46,718 bases of DNA from positions 1-46,718 of the forward strand of contig JAOQAO010000193.1 in NCBI GenBank assembly GCA_025963485.1, given 5' to 3'. The first letter of the stretch is position 1; every line of letters starts with the position of its first letter. Source of the stretch: Bacteroidota bacterium. Lineage in GTDB: Bacteria; Bacteroidota; Bacteroidia; Chitinophagales; LD1. A model generated the notes under the pieces. It was not told where the DNA came from and did not search any database. It worked only from the letters and a program-made list of their open reading frames with translations. This document shows, piece by piece, positions 10,219 to 19,131 of this stretch. Position numbers and translations under genes: made by a program.

Positions 10219-11478
10219 ATGAATATGCGGCGACTACTATTGATCATCTTATTGCTTTCCACTGGATTTGCGCGAGCGTCTTATGTCCTGATCCCGATGG
10301 ACCTTTCTCAAAAGAACCATCTCAAGGCTTATGGAATAGCTTTCTGGATCATCAAAAACGGCGGTGAAGTGGAATGGCTGCTAAATTATCGTGGTGGTAG
10401 CTTTGCCACCAAATATGTCAAGAACATAGAGAATGAATGCACCGTAAGAGGTGTATCTGCTGAGGTCATAGCTGATGGCCAATACACCTCCATACTCACC
10501 GAGATCGGTAATCCCGAAGCCAATATGGATGTGGTGAAGCTGGAAAAAGCTCCGCGAATAGCCGTCTACCAGCCGCGCTCTATGCAACCATGGGATGACG
10601 CCGTCACGATGGTACTCCAATATGCAGAGATACCTTATGACCCTATATATGATGATGAGGTCCTGGATGATAAACTAGCCAAGTACGATTGGCTGCATTT
10701 GCACCATGAGGATTTCACTGGGCAGTATGGTAAGTTCTACGCATCCTATGCTACTGCTAAATGGTATCAGGACCAGGTGGCAGACCTCGAGGAAATAGCC
10801 AAACGGAGGGGCTTCTCAAAAGTATCAAAACTCAAGCTGGCTGTGGCCGAGAAGATAAGAGCTTTCGTGGGTGGCGGTGGATTTATGTTTGCCATGTGTA
10901 GTGCTACAGACTCCTACGATATAGCGCTTGACGCCTCGGGCACTGATATCTGCGATGTGATGTATGACCACGATGCGCAGGACCCTAACGCGCAGCAGCG
11001 GCTTGACTTCACGCAGGGCTTTGCTTTTGAGAATTATCACCTGCGCACCAATCCGTATGAGTACGAATACTCTGATATAGATGCCAACTTCGGTCGTTCT
11101 GTGCAGAAAGATCTGGACTATTTCACGCTGTTTGATTTTTCTGCCAAATGGGATCAGGTACCTACGATGCTCACACAGTGCCACACTAAGACTGTGAAAG
11201 GTTTCCTTGGTCAGACTACGGCATTCAATAAGAACTATGTCAAGAAGAATGTGCTCGTGATGGGGCAAAACAAAGCTGCAAATGAAGACCGCTATATACA
11301 TGGAGAATTTGGTAAGGGTATGTGGACCTTCTACGGCGGTCACGACCCTGAGGACTATCAGCACCTGGTGGGTGACCCCAAGACAGACCTCAACCTGCAT
11401 CCCAACTCACCCGGCTACCGCCTGATACTAAACAATGTGCTATTCCCGGCTGCACGCAAGAAGAAACAGAAGACCTAG
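10219..11478 (+). CDS. Secreted GATase1/ThuA-like protein of the family often labelled 'asparagine synthetase B'
   Basis: 419 residues with a signal peptide (MNMRRLLLIILLLSTGFARA), so the product is periplasmic or secreted. I recognise the Bacteroidota family with the N-terminus SYVLIPMDLSQKNHLKAYG and LLNYRGGSF. A segment VGGGGFMFAMCSATDSYD (about 216-233) looks like the nucleophile elbow of a class I amidotransferase-like fold. True asparagine synthetase features are absent: no N-terminal Cys2 nucleophile and no PP-loop SGGxDS. The 'asparagine synthetase' label is therefore probably wrong and the reaction is unknown. The next gene, also exported, follows after 38 bases and may be cotranscribed. 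Confidence 0.75.
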   Translation: MNMRRLLLIILLLSTGFARASYVLIPMDLSQKNHLKAYGIAFWIIKNGGEVEWLLNYRGGSFATKYVKNIENECTVRGVSAEVIADGQYTSILTEIGNPEANMDVVKLEKAPRIAVYQPRSMQPWDDAVTMVLQYAEIPYDPIYDDEVLDDKLAKYDWLHLHHEDFTGQYGKFYASYATAKWYQDQVADLEEIAKRRGFSKVSKLKLAVAEKIRAFVGGGGFMFAMCSATDSYDIALDASGTDICDVMYDHDAQDPNAQQRLDFTQGFAFENYHLRTNPYEYEYSDIDANFGRSVQKDLDYFTLFDFSAKWDQVPTMLTQCHTKTVKGFLGQTTAFNKNYVKKNVLVMGQNKAANEDRYIHGEFGKGMWTFYGGHDPEDYQHLVGDPKTDLNLHPNSPGYRLILNNVLFPAARKKKQKT

Positions 11479-11516
11479 ACTCCCTAAAAGCAAAACCAAA
11501 CCAATCATATCTTAAG

Positions 11517-12107
11517 ATGAGATCGATCAAATCAATAGCGCTGATGCTGATAATCGCCCTGAGCGTGACCGCTGTGCGTGCTCAAGAAGAGAAGGCGGCA
11601 ACAGGCAAAAAGCAAGAAACACCAGTCAAGGCAGACAAGAAAAAAGATAAAAAGAATAAGACCGATAAAAAAGCTGCTAAACCGGAAGAAAAGAAAGAAG
11701 AAGCTAAAGAACCAGAGGCAAAGCCCCAGGAGAAGAAAAAGGAAAACACTCCTCCCTCTGAAGCCACCTCAGTGACTAAATCGAAAAAGAAGAAAAGCCC
11801 TAAAACTGAAACCGCTAAATCTGACAGTACGGGAAAGAAGCCCTCTAAGATAATCACTGACGCAAAGAAAAAGGAAGATGCTACGAAAGCAGCAAAAAAG
11901 GCAGAGGCTGCAAAAGCAGAAGCCAAGAAAGAAGAATCACGCCCCAAGCCAGATGTAGAAGCCAGGGCCAACTCAGAAGTAAAAGATCCTGAAGACCGCA
12001 CCATGAAAGGTCCAAGTGGTCAAAAGGTTTATACAGGCCCCAGAGGTGGTAAATATTATATTAATGGAACCGGTGGGAAGGTCTATCTGAGACAGGATAG
12101 GAAGTAA
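11517..12107 (+). CDS. Exported lysine-rich protein with C-terminal PBCV basic adaptor domain
   Basis: 196 residues: a signal peptide (MRSIKSIALMLIIALSVTAVRAQ), then about 130 residues made almost entirely of K, E, A, P and T in low-complexity order, then a compact C-terminal module (about 163-194) with VYTGPRGGKYYINGTGGKVYL. That module matches the PBCV-specific basic adaptor domain (PF08789) as I know it. The long charged stretch is probably disordered and may bind nucleic acid or an acidic polymer; this is inference. It converges on the glycosyltransferase gene with only 4 bases between stop codons and no room for a terminator. Confidence 0.75.
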   Translation: MRSIKSIALMLIIALSVTAVRAQEEKAATGKKQETPVKADKKKDKKNKTDKKAAKPEEKKEEAKEPEAKPQEKKKENTPPSEATSVTKSKKKKSPKTETAKSDSTGKKPSKIITDAKKKEDATKAAKKAEAAKAEAKKEESRPKPDVEARANSEVKDPEDRTMKGPSGQKVYTGPRGGKYYINGTGGKVYLRQDRK

Positions 12108-12111
12108 ACTT

Positions 12112-13401
12112 TCAATCGTTTGGCTTATCCAGGATACCGCCTCTAGCACTGAAAAAACTTCTATTGATCGCTAAAGCCGGAATAAGTAATAACGTTCCGA
12201 TCGTTATTGTTTTGAGGTGCTGTGAGATAGTGCTATACTTCATACCGATTATCAGATCAGTTGTCGCTGTGCATAGAATAAATGAAATGAATACCAGGCA
12301 TACCGTAGAAAGGTATTTAATGCTTCGCTTTTGACCTTGATAGTTGGTGACTATCACTAAGCAAAGACAACAGATAGCGGGAAAAACGAAGTAGAAAGCA
12401 TATTTCATCTGGTGTGGAAATATTAAGGGGATCAATAAAGTTATATAACTCACTTCGTATAATTGATGAAGTTTGCTTTTAGAGCGCTGAAAAGGCATAG
12501 AGTTCAAAAAGTAAATAGTCATTAATACTAAGCCCCCAATAACAATCCATATCCATAGTTCAGCTTGTGGATAAGACAGGCTAACCACATTTCGTGAATA
12601 AGGGGCGCCTGTGTCTACAAACAAGCGATACAACAAAGCGCTGAGATTCTGAGGAAAGTGCCATGTTGCATCAACCTGAAACTCTGGGCTATCAGGTCTC
12701 AGAATGGAAAACCAGCTTTGATTTAACTCAGAGAATCTTTCTTTCCCTACAAAAAAAATAGGTAGAAAAAAACACACTCCAATTGTAATACATGAGCTTA
12801 AAGCGGCAATAAATCTCCTTCTATAAAGGAAATATGGAACCATGACTATTGGCATAATCTTAATGATAGCCCCCACTCCGATTAATATTCCCGCCATCAT
12901 TTCTTTGTTATTCTCAGCGAGCAGTATAGATTCCAATATCATCCAAAGTAGGAAAATCGTCATTTGGACATGATGGAAATTCAACTCTATATATCGCGAT
13001 ATGTAGAGTAATATCAAAAACCACAGTATAACATTTGACCCTTTATCTGGCATAGAAACACAAAACCTTGTGCGCAATAAATAGATAGTTCGCCACAATA
13101 AGATAAGGCTTAATATAAGCCAAATGAAAGCACCCAAGCCATCCGGTAGAAGGGCAAAAGGCACCAATACCATCGCCCAAAAGGGGCTGTAACTATACCT
13201 TAAATTGATATATGGCGGGTCGTATATGTTCTTCCCATGCCACATTTTATCCGCAGCTTCAAGAAATGTCACGAAATCGCCGCCTTTTATACTGGTACTT
13301 ACTAAATAGGTAAGCACTAAAATACAAACAATGCAGAAGACCACTCCCCGTAGTACTCCCAGACCTTTAAAAAAATGAATAGCTTTTTGCCAAATATCCA
13401 T
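12112..13401 (-). CDS. GT87-family (DUF2029) integral membrane glycosyltransferase
   Basis: 429 residues from the ATG at 13401; the TTG one codon earlier is not preferred. Around ten hydrophobic spans follow a short cytoplasmic N-terminus. The first periplasmic loop carries the GT87 pattern (GGDFVTFLEAADKMWHGKNIYDPP, at about 41-64) and YSYSPFWAMVLVPFALLP. Family role: polyprenyl-phosphate-sugar dependent mannosyl- or related glycosyl transfer on the outer face of the inner membrane. Donor and acceptor are not predictable. The gene is on the opposite strand to all its neighbours and visibly AT-rich (a sampled 60-base line is about 32% GC), which suggests acquisition. Confidence 0.82.
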   Translation of the reverse strand: MDIWQKAIHFFKGLGVLRGVVFCIVCILVLTYLVSTSIKGGDFVTFLEAADKMWHGKNIYDPPYINLRYSYSPFWAMVLVPFALLPDGLGAFIWLILSLILLWRTIYLLRTRFCVSMPDKGSNVILWFLILLYISRYIELNFHHVQMTIFLLWMILESILLAENNKEMMAGILIGVGAIIKIMPIVMVPYFLYRRRFIAALSSCITIGVCFFLPIFFVGKERFSELNQSWFSILRPDSPEFQVDATWHFPQNLSALLYRLFVDTGAPYSRNVVSLSYPQAELWIWIVIGGLVLMTIYFLNSMPFQRSKSKLHQLYEVSYITLLIPLIFPHQMKYAFYFVFPAICCLCLVIVTNYQGQKRSIKYLSTVCLVFISFILCTATTDLIIGMKYSTISQHLKTITIGTLLLIPALAINRSFFSARGGILDKPND

Positions 13402-13405
13402 CAAT

Positions 13406-13413
13406 CAAATGTA
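13406..13413 (-). promoter_or_regulatory. Possible -7 box (TACATTTG) for the GT87 gene
   Basis: On the minus strand TACATTTG fits TAnnTTTG exactly, but it ends only 5 bases before the ATG, so it would give an almost leaderless mRNA. It could be chance in an AT-rich gap. Confidence 0.35.
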
Positions 13414-13517
13414 TCAAAATTACTTTTTGCACAATTACATAAACAGAGTTTATAATGACCTCTAAAATTGGGATTAATATATTAACTTAGTCCTTTGGAA
13501 ACGTTTTACTAAAATCA

Positions 13518-15647
13518 ATGCAGAAAACATTAAAGTTAACGGCCATTATTGGGACCTTGGTTCTTTTATTAGCATCTTGTAAAAGAGATAGCGCTACCGG
13601 TTGGGACACCGGTCTTTTAGCTCCTTTAGCGACCACCAATCTGACTATTGGGAACCTGATCAAAGATTCAATCCTTCACACCAATGCCGACAACTCCCTT
13701 TCAATTTCTTATCAAAATACTGTTTATGAGCTGAATCTGGCAGATCAGTATATTCACATCCCCGATACATCCATTGGTCAAAAATACACTGTCGATTCCC
13801 TCCGGATACCCAATAGCTTCACCACCTTTGGTATTTCATTGGGAGCAATGGCCCGTAATTTAATAGCCTCCGGAAATACGTCTCAAGTGTTTTTAGGGCA
13901 ATATCTGGTTAACCAAAATGGTCATCAGGATTCTTTGCCGGCTATTTCTAATTTGCCTCTGGCTCCTTTTAATTTTAATGCATCCAATTTCTTCCAAACC
14001 GTCACGATTTCACGGGGGTATTTGGAAATAAATATCTTCAACAATCTGCCCGTTGAAATACAAAACCTCTCTTTCCAAATTTTGAATACAAATTCAGGAA
14101 CAGTTGTTCTATCCGATAATATACCATCCATTATGCCAGGCGACCATGCTTATAAATTGTATAGTCTGATAGGCAAAACTGTGGAAAGTAATGTCTCACT
14201 CAAAGTCACAAACTTCCAGATCCCCGGTACGCACGGCAATTTGGTCACTATCGATACATCGAATAATATATTTATCACAGCATATATTGGTGATGTTCGG
14301 GCAAGTAGTGCTGTAGCCGTTTTTTCTGCGCAGGATATTATTTCTCAAAATCAGGAGCTTACCCAAAGTGTTGGTGATAGGAAGTTTACCTATATAGACT
14401 GCAAAGAGGGACAGCTTGATGTTAGCATTACAAGTTCTATTCATCAGCCTCTGGACCTCACGTATCAACTGGTAGGTGCATATGACAAATTAGGCCATCC
14501 CCTGACGGCAAAAACACATGTGGATGCTGCGCAAGGATCACAATTAGCGACTTTCACCCAAACCTATGACCTGACAGGTTTTGCTATTAATCTGACCGGA
14601 GTGGATGGGACAAAATTCAATACCTATACCCAGGTCATCAAGGCCCATATTGACTCAAACGGAATTCAAACGCAAATATCTAATTCCGATAGCATACACA
14701 TCCAATACTTTTTGCGCAATATCAAACCCAATTACATCAAAGGCTATGCAGGCCGTGATACCATCAGCTATGCCGGAAACTCACCTTTCAGCCTGGCGGA
14801 TCTGTTTGGAGGCAATTCTTCCAATGCGTTGAAGTTTGATAAGGCTTCTATATCAGTTTCTATCGAGAATGGTATCGGTGTGGATGGGCAGGTGATCATC
14901 AATAACCTGACGAGCATTAATAACAATGGTACTTCTGTACCACTCGTGGATCACTCTGCTACACCGGTCCTGGGCAGGCAGCTGTATATCAATAAGGCGA
15001 CGGACTTCCCGCTGACACCGCGTACGACTACCTTTAATATCAATAGCAGCACGTCAAACATCAGTGCTTTCATCAGCAACCTGCCGAATAAGATCGGCTA
15101 TGATGTGCAGATCAAGACCAACCCGTTTGGCAACCGAGGTACCTATGATGACTTTGCCTATCTGACCAGCCATATGAAGGTTAACCTCAACGTGGACCTG
15201 CCGCTATCCCTTATAGCCAATAACCTGACGCTGCGTGATTCATTCAATTTTAGCCTTGGATATAACCAGAAGGATGTAGCGAATATCAAGGATGGTGTGC
15301 TTCACGTCATACTTTATAATAAGTTTCCGCTGCAGGCCAATATCACGCTTGTGGCCTATGATAGCGCATGGCATCAGTTGGACACACTACTCAATAATGC
15401 TCAGATAGAAGCAGCTCCTATAAACAGTTCATGCAGGGCGACCGATCCCAAAAAGACCATGGTCAATGTCAATGCAAGCGCTGAGGTCATAGATAAACTC
15501 CGTTTCTCTCAGCATGCGATCCTGACGGTGGTATTCAACACGAAATCAAGCAACGCGACATGCAATGGCCAGTACCTGAAGATATACAGCGATTATAATA
15601 TTAACGCGACTATCACTGGTGATTTTAATTACAAGATCAAATTCTAA
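13518..15647 (+). CDS. Large hypothetical lipoprotein
   Basis: 709 residues with a lipoprotein signal (MQKTLKLTAIIGTLVLLLASC, Cys21). The mature part is rich in beta-forming segments and Asn/Ser/Thr. I recognise no catalytic motif; proteins of this size with a GWDTGLLAPLATTNLTIGNL start occur in Bacteroidota next to outer-membrane barrels. The next gene is such a barrel (DUF5723), 18 bases downstream, so the two may form an envelope pair; this is inference. Base composition changes inside the gene: the first 1.2 kb is AT-rich (38% in the line at 13921), the last 0.9 kb is GC-rich (55% in the line at 14941). Confidence 0.75.
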   Translation: MQKTLKLTAIIGTLVLLLASCKRDSATGWDTGLLAPLATTNLTIGNLIKDSILHTNADNSLSISYQNTVYELNLADQYIHIPDTSIGQKYTVDSLRIPNSFTTFGISLGAMARNLIASGNTSQVFLGQYLVNQNGHQDSLPAISNLPLAPFNFNASNFFQTVTISRGYLEINIFNNLPVEIQNLSFQILNTNSGTVVLSDNIPSIMPGDHAYKLYSLIGKTVESNVSLKVTNFQIPGTHGNLVTIDTSNNIFITAYIGDVRASSAVAVFSAQDIISQNQELTQSVGDRKFTYIDCKEGQLDVSITSSIHQPLDLTYQLVGAYDKLGHPLTAKTHVDAAQGSQLATFTQTYDLTGFAINLTGVDGTKFNTYTQVIKAHIDSNGIQTQISNSDSIHIQYFLRNIKPNYIKGYAGRDTISYAGNSPFSLADLFGGNSSNALKFDKASISVSIENGIGVDGQVIINNLTSINNNGTSVPLVDHSATPVLGRQLYINKATDFPLTPRTTTFNINSSTSNISAFISNLPNKIGYDVQIKTNPFGNRGTYDDFAYLTSHMKVNLNVDLPLSLIANNLTLRDSFNFSLGYNQKDVANIKDGVLHVILYNKFPLQANITLVAYDSAWHQLDTLLNNAQIEAAPINSSCRATDPKKTMVNVNASAEVIDKLRFSQHAILTVVFNTKSSNATCNGQYLKIYSDYNINATITGDFNYKIKF

Positions 15648-15665
15648 CGAAGAGCTATTACAAGC

Positions 15666-16991
15666 ATGAGACAATTTTATATTGCCGTTATACTCCTTTT
15701 TGCATTTTCATCTGCTACTAATGCTCAGGATACTACCGCCGCCATCGCTGATACATCATGCCACTGTGTGAAGATCACTCCACCGGCGAAGACCTTTAAT
15801 AATGCCCACCTATATTCTACGCTCAGCCCATTCCTTTCTGAGAATTATTATACCAACGAGATACAGTTGGACTTTGACTTTCATGTCAACTCCAATGCTC
15901 TCATGACGACCTTTGCAGGTGCCTTCCTGACAGGTAAAGAAATAACCGACCAGATGAAAGGCCGCGTGGTAAACTATGCACCTAAGCTCATCAAATACGA
16001 AGACGAGATGAAGGCGGGGCTTTCGTACAAGCACTATTTCAAAAAGCCATCCGTCACGCTTTATGTATCCTACTATCACAGGAATATGCGCTTCCTGACC
16101 ACCAGCAGGGATGGCTTTGAGCTGATCTTCTATGGCAATAAGCGCTTCGAAGACAAAACCGCAGACCTCTCCAACATTCATTTTGAGAACCTGATGTACA
16201 ATCAGTATTCTGTAGGTATCAGCAAATCGGATGGCCATTTCTTTGGTGGTATCAATCTGTCATTCCTGCAAGGTTTCAATGACCAGCAACTTACCAATTC
16301 AAAGGGCAGCCTCTATACGGCACCTTATGGCGAGTACCTGGATGTGGCTTATAATCTTTCATTCAATCAGGCAAACAACGGCGCCAGTAAGTTCTTTGAC
16401 CTCGATGGTAAAGGATTTTCTGCCGACCTACAGCTGGGTTACAACACAGACAAATTCAGGATAAGCTTTACCGTGCAGGACCTGGGCCTGATCACATGGA
16501 AAGGCAAAACCACTAACTACACTGGCGATACAGCACTGCGCTATAATGGCATTGTGATCAATGACCTGACCAACCTCGCGGGAAGCGGGCTAGCGGGGCT
16601 GAAACTCGATTCGGTCTTTGGTGTCTTAGGCCCAAAGAAGACAAACAAGGCATACGCTACTAATTTGCCGACTACCTTCCAGCTAAACTATTCGCAGCTG
16701 ATCAAGCTCAAAAAGCATGACATGATATTGACCGCATCGATCAGTACGCGACTGCTGCAGAACTATTATGCCTATGGCTATGTCAAAGCTGCCTTCCTGC
16801 TCGATCACAGCTGGACCACCTCTGTCAGCGCCGGTGCCGGCGGCTATTCGCTATTCAATCTGGGCATGGATGTCGGCAAGAGATGGCGTAACCTCGACTT
16901 CATCATCGGAAGCAATAACCTGATCGGTTCCCTCCTGCCTATGTACTTCCCGGGCTCATCGGGTTATTTCCGCGTAACGGCTCACTTCTAA
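15666..16991 (+). CDS. DUF5723-type outer-membrane beta-barrel protein
   Basis: 441 residues with a signal peptide (MRQFYIAVILLFAFSSATNAQ). The body is alternating amphipathic strands with many aromatic girdle residues and ends in YFRVTAHF, with a terminal Phe as in outer-membrane barrels. The strand pattern and the N-terminal LYSTLSPFLSENYYTNEI fit DUF5723. The function of the family is unknown. It sits between a lipoprotein gene (18-base gap) and a flavoprotein gene (4-base gap), a probable operon. Confidence 0.72.
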   Translation: MRQFYIAVILLFAFSSATNAQDTTAAIADTSCHCVKITPPAKTFNNAHLYSTLSPFLSENYYTNEIQLDFDFHVNSNALMTTFAGAFLTGKEITDQMKGRVVNYAPKLIKYEDEMKAGLSYKHYFKKPSVTLYVSYYHRNMRFLTTSRDGFELIFYGNKRFEDKTADLSNIHFENLMYNQYSVGISKSDGHFFGGINLSFLQGFNDQQLTNSKGSLYTAPYGEYLDVAYNLSFNQANNGASKFFDLDGKGFSADLQLGYNTDKFRISFTVQDLGLITWKGKTTNYTGDTALRYNGIVINDLTNLAGSGLAGLKLDSVFGVLGPKKTNKAYATNLPTTFQLNYSQLIKLKKHDMILTASISTRLLQNYYAYGYVKAAFLLDHSWTTSVSAGAGGYSLFNLGMDVGKRWRNLDFIIGSNNLIGSLLPMYFPGSSGYFRVTAHF

Positions 16992-16995
16992 GGCG

Positions 16996-18225
16996 ATGAT
17001 CGAAACGGACATCCTCATACTAGGCGCAGGCCCCGGCGGTGCAGCCACGGCCCTCTTTCTCGCGAAACAAGGCATTCCTTCCATACTGGTAGATAAAGCA
17101 ACTTTCCCCAGAGATAAAATATGCGGCGATGCACTGAGTGGCAAGGTGGTCGAAGTCCTCAAGAAACTGGACCCGGCACTTGTATCCGATCTCAATATAC
17201 ATGCTGAATTCCTCGGCTCTTATGGAGTGACATTCATTGCGCCAAATGGCCAGGACCTGCGGGTGCCTTTCAAAAAGGAGATAAATACCAATACTGAGCC
17301 ACCCGGTTTTATCTCTAAACGTTTGGACTTTGACAACTGGCTCATCGATCAGGTGAAGAAGCAACCGCTCATCAAGCTGATCGAGAATACAGAGCTGCGA
17401 AAATTTGAAAGGACGACCGTCGGCTATCAGGCTGTAGCAAAATCAGGCGAAGTATTCCAGGCCAAACTCATCATCGCTGCAGATGGCGCCTATTCTACTT
17501 TTGCTAAAGAGATCGGCGGCCTCAAAACGGAACCTACACATAATTGTTTTGGTCTAAGAGCTTATTACAAAAATGTGTCTGGCCTAGATCATCAGAATTT
17601 CATAGAACTACATTTCCTCAAAGAATTCCTGCCCGGTTACTTCTGGATATTCCCGTTGCCCAATGGAAACGCTAATATCGGCGCAGGTATGAGAGCTGAC
17701 GTGATGCATGACAAGAAGATCAATCTCAAGAAAGAATTTGAAAAACTCATCGCTACACACCCTGCTATCAAGGGCCGTTTTGCGCAGGCGGAGCAGATCG
17801 GCGAGGTCAAACTACACGGCCTGCCATTAGGCAGCAAGAAGCGTCCACTGTCCGGAGATCATTACATGATCATCGGTGATGCTGCCATGCTCATAGACCC
17901 TTTCACAGGTGAAGGTATTGGCAATGCTATGATGAGCGGCATGCTCGCCGCACAGCAGGCACAGGCATGTATGGACAAGAACGACTACTCAGCAAAAACA
18001 ATATCCCAATATGACAAGGCTGTCTATGAAAGGCTATGGAGTGAACTACTACTGAGCTACCGGATGCAGCAATTGGTCAATTTCCCGTCTATTTTTAACT
18101 TTGTGGTCAGGAAAGCAAACAGCAATGCAGTATTAAAAGAAACTATCTCAGCGATGTTTGAAGACCTGGACCTCCGGGCGCGGCTCAAAGATCCGAAGTT
18201 CTATTTCAAGCTGCTGTTCTCATAA
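16996..18225 (+). CDS. Geranylgeranyl-reductase-family FAD-dependent oxidoreductase
   Basis: 409 residues. The FAD-binding dinucleotide motif LILGAGPGGAATALFLAKQG is at about 7-26, the family signature PRDKICGDALSG follows, and the second FAD motif GDAAMLIDPFTGEGIGNAM is at about 294-312. This is the GGR/digeranylgeranylglycerophospholipid reductase group of p-hydroxybenzoate-hydroxylase-fold flavoproteins. Known activity: reduction of isoprenoid double bonds, although Bacteroidota members are rarely characterised and a role in menaquinone or lipid modification is only a guess. It begins 4 bases after the DUF5723 gene. Confidence 0.88.
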   Translation: MIETDILILGAGPGGAATALFLAKQGIPSILVDKATFPRDKICGDALSGKVVEVLKKLDPALVSDLNIHAEFLGSYGVTFIAPNGQDLRVPFKKEINTNTEPPGFISKRLDFDNWLIDQVKKQPLIKLIENTELRKFERTTVGYQAVAKSGEVFQAKLIIAADGAYSTFAKEIGGLKTEPTHNCFGLRAYYKNVSGLDHQNFIELHFLKEFLPGYFWIFPLPNGNANIGAGMRADVMHDKKINLKKEFEKLIATHPAIKGRFAQAEQIGEVKLHGLPLGSKKRPLSGDHYMIIGDAAMLIDPFTGEGIGNAMMSGMLAAQQAQACMDKNDYSAKTISQYDKAVYERLWSELLLSYRMQQLVNFPSIFNFVVRKANSNAVLKETISAMFEDLDLRARLKDPKFYFKLLFS

Positions 18226-18313
18226 ATGCATTGTATCGCGGAGGACACGGAGGATTGAGGGAAATACAATTGAGCACATAGAGGAATACAATACAAAAAC
18301 AACTATAACAATA

Positions 18314-18841
18314 ATGAAAAAGCTATTTATCATTTTATCTGCTACAATACTTACCATGTCATTTGCATCAGCTCAAAACGGGAAAGCATGCGATCCGGGC
18401 AAAGAGGCTAACTACAAATCGCTCTCCAATCCTAACTCAGCTGGAGGCTACGGTGCTGTGATCACCAAGGGTAATGCACTGGCAGTGCCCGATGTGGAAA
18501 AGCAAATGAAAGCAAAGAACGTCACAGAACTGAAGAATGTGAAGATCACAGGGAAAGTCAATGGCGTCTGCAAAATGAAGGGCTGCTGGATGGAAATAGC
18601 TGACGGCAAAGGCGGCAGCACCCGTGTGAGGTTTAAAAATTATGAGTTCTTCGTACCCCGCGACTGCGAGAACCAGACTGTCTATGCACAAGGTATAGCG
18701 CGCTTTGACACTACATCTGTGGCTATGCTGAAGCATTATGCTGAGGATGCGGGAAAGACCAGGAAAGAGATCGCTGCCATCACTCAGCCCGAGGTCTCCC
18801 TTACATTTGAGGCAGAGGGTGTGCTTTTCGACAAAAAATAA
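18314..18841 (+). CDS. Secreted DUF4920 protein
   Basis: 175 residues from the ATG at 18314, which gives a proper signal peptide (MKKLFIILSATILTMSFASAQ); the longer reading from 18158 overlaps the flavoprotein and is rejected. The core has KNVKITGKVNGVCKMKGCWM (about 75-94) with the paired Cys of the family, FFVPRDCENQTVYAQG, and the C-terminal TFEAEGVLF. The Cys/His residues suggest metal or redox chemistry in the periplasm, but no function is established. It is the last host gene before the tRNA and the element. Confidence 0.82.
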   Translation: MKKLFIILSATILTMSFASAQNGKACDPGKEANYKSLSNPNSAGGYGAVITKGNALAVPDVEKQMKAKNVTELKNVKITGKVNGVCKMKGCWMEIADGKGGSTRVRFKNYEFFVPRDCENQTVYAQGIARFDTTSVAMLKHYAEDAGKTRKEIAAITQPEVSLTFEAEGVLFDKK

Positions 18842-18856
18842 AAATTGTCCACAGCG

Positions 18857-18887
18857 TTTTAAAATGAGGCATAAGATTCTATATTTG
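18857..18887 (+). promoter_or_regulatory. tRNA-Lys promoter, TTTT-N19-TATATTTG
   Basis: TATATTTG (18880-18887) fits TAnnTTTG exactly; TTTT at 18857-18860 stands at the -33 position with a 19-base spacer. The tRNA begins 24 bases after the -7 box. Confidence 0.7.
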
Positions 18888-18910
18888 CACGCGCTTTAAA
18901 AACGCAGGCA

Positions 18911-18983
18911 GATTCCGTAGCTCAGCTGGTAGAGCAATACACTTTTAATGTATGGGTCTCGGGTTCGAATCCCGACGGGATCA
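18911..18983 (+). tRNA. tRNA-Lys (anticodon UUU)
   Basis: A full cloverleaf can be drawn: acceptor GATTCCG (18911-18917) with CGGGATC (18976-18982, one G-U), D-arm GCTCAGCTGGTAGAGC, anticodon stem ATACA/TGTAT around loop CTTTTAA with anticodon TTT at 18944-18946, and T-arm with GGTTCGAATCC. The discriminator is A at 18983 and CCA is not encoded. A phage integrase gene starts 149 bases downstream, so the 3' half of this tRNA is the likely attachment site. Confidence 0.97.
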
Positions 18984-18987
18984 CGTA

Positions 18988-19001
18988 GGTTCATTAGAAC
19001 C
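18988..19001. repeat. Short inverted repeat after the tRNA
   Basis: GGTTC-ATTA-GAACC, a perfect 5-bp stem, lies 4 bases after the tRNA. It may help end the tRNA transcript or belong to the attachment region. Confidence 0.4.
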
Positions 19002-19011
19002 GCAAACATAA

Positions 19012-19047
19012 TAGTCGAAACACTTGCAATAGCAAGGGTCTCGGCTA
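19012..19047 (+). terminator. 16-bp imperfect hairpin, likely tRNA terminator or att arm
   Basis: Two 16-base arms flank a 4-nt loop AATA. Fourteen positions pair (one G-U) and two do not; the inner five pairs CTTGC/GCAAG are perfect. It is followed by TTTGTATTTTA, so termination of tRNA-Lys is plausible. Its place between tRNA and integrase also allows a role as a protein-binding att arm. Confidence 0.5.
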
Positions 19048-19066
19048 TTTGTATTTTATGGCCGTC

Positions 19067-19130
19067 CGTTACCCGATACGTTACCCTACATGGCTACAGT
19101 AGTACATTTCATCATCTCACGTTACCCGAA
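19067..19130. repeat. Three CGTTACCC direct repeats upstream of the integrase
   Basis: CGTTACCC occurs at 19067-19074, 19079-19086 and 19120-19127; the first and third continue as CGTTACCCGA. Spacings are 12 and 41 bases. Clusters of short direct repeats beside int are typical of arm-type integrase or excisionase sites. The third copy ends just before the chosen int start at 19132, so autoregulation is also possible. Confidence 0.5.
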
Positions 19131-19131
19131 A

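Noticed and set aside
10825-11400. 191-residue minus-strand ORF
   Set aside because: It is antisense to a well supported secreted protein and has no coding-like features or promoter.
18158-18313. N-terminal extension of the DUF4920 protein
   Set aside because: It overlaps the flavoprotein gene and would bury the signal peptide.
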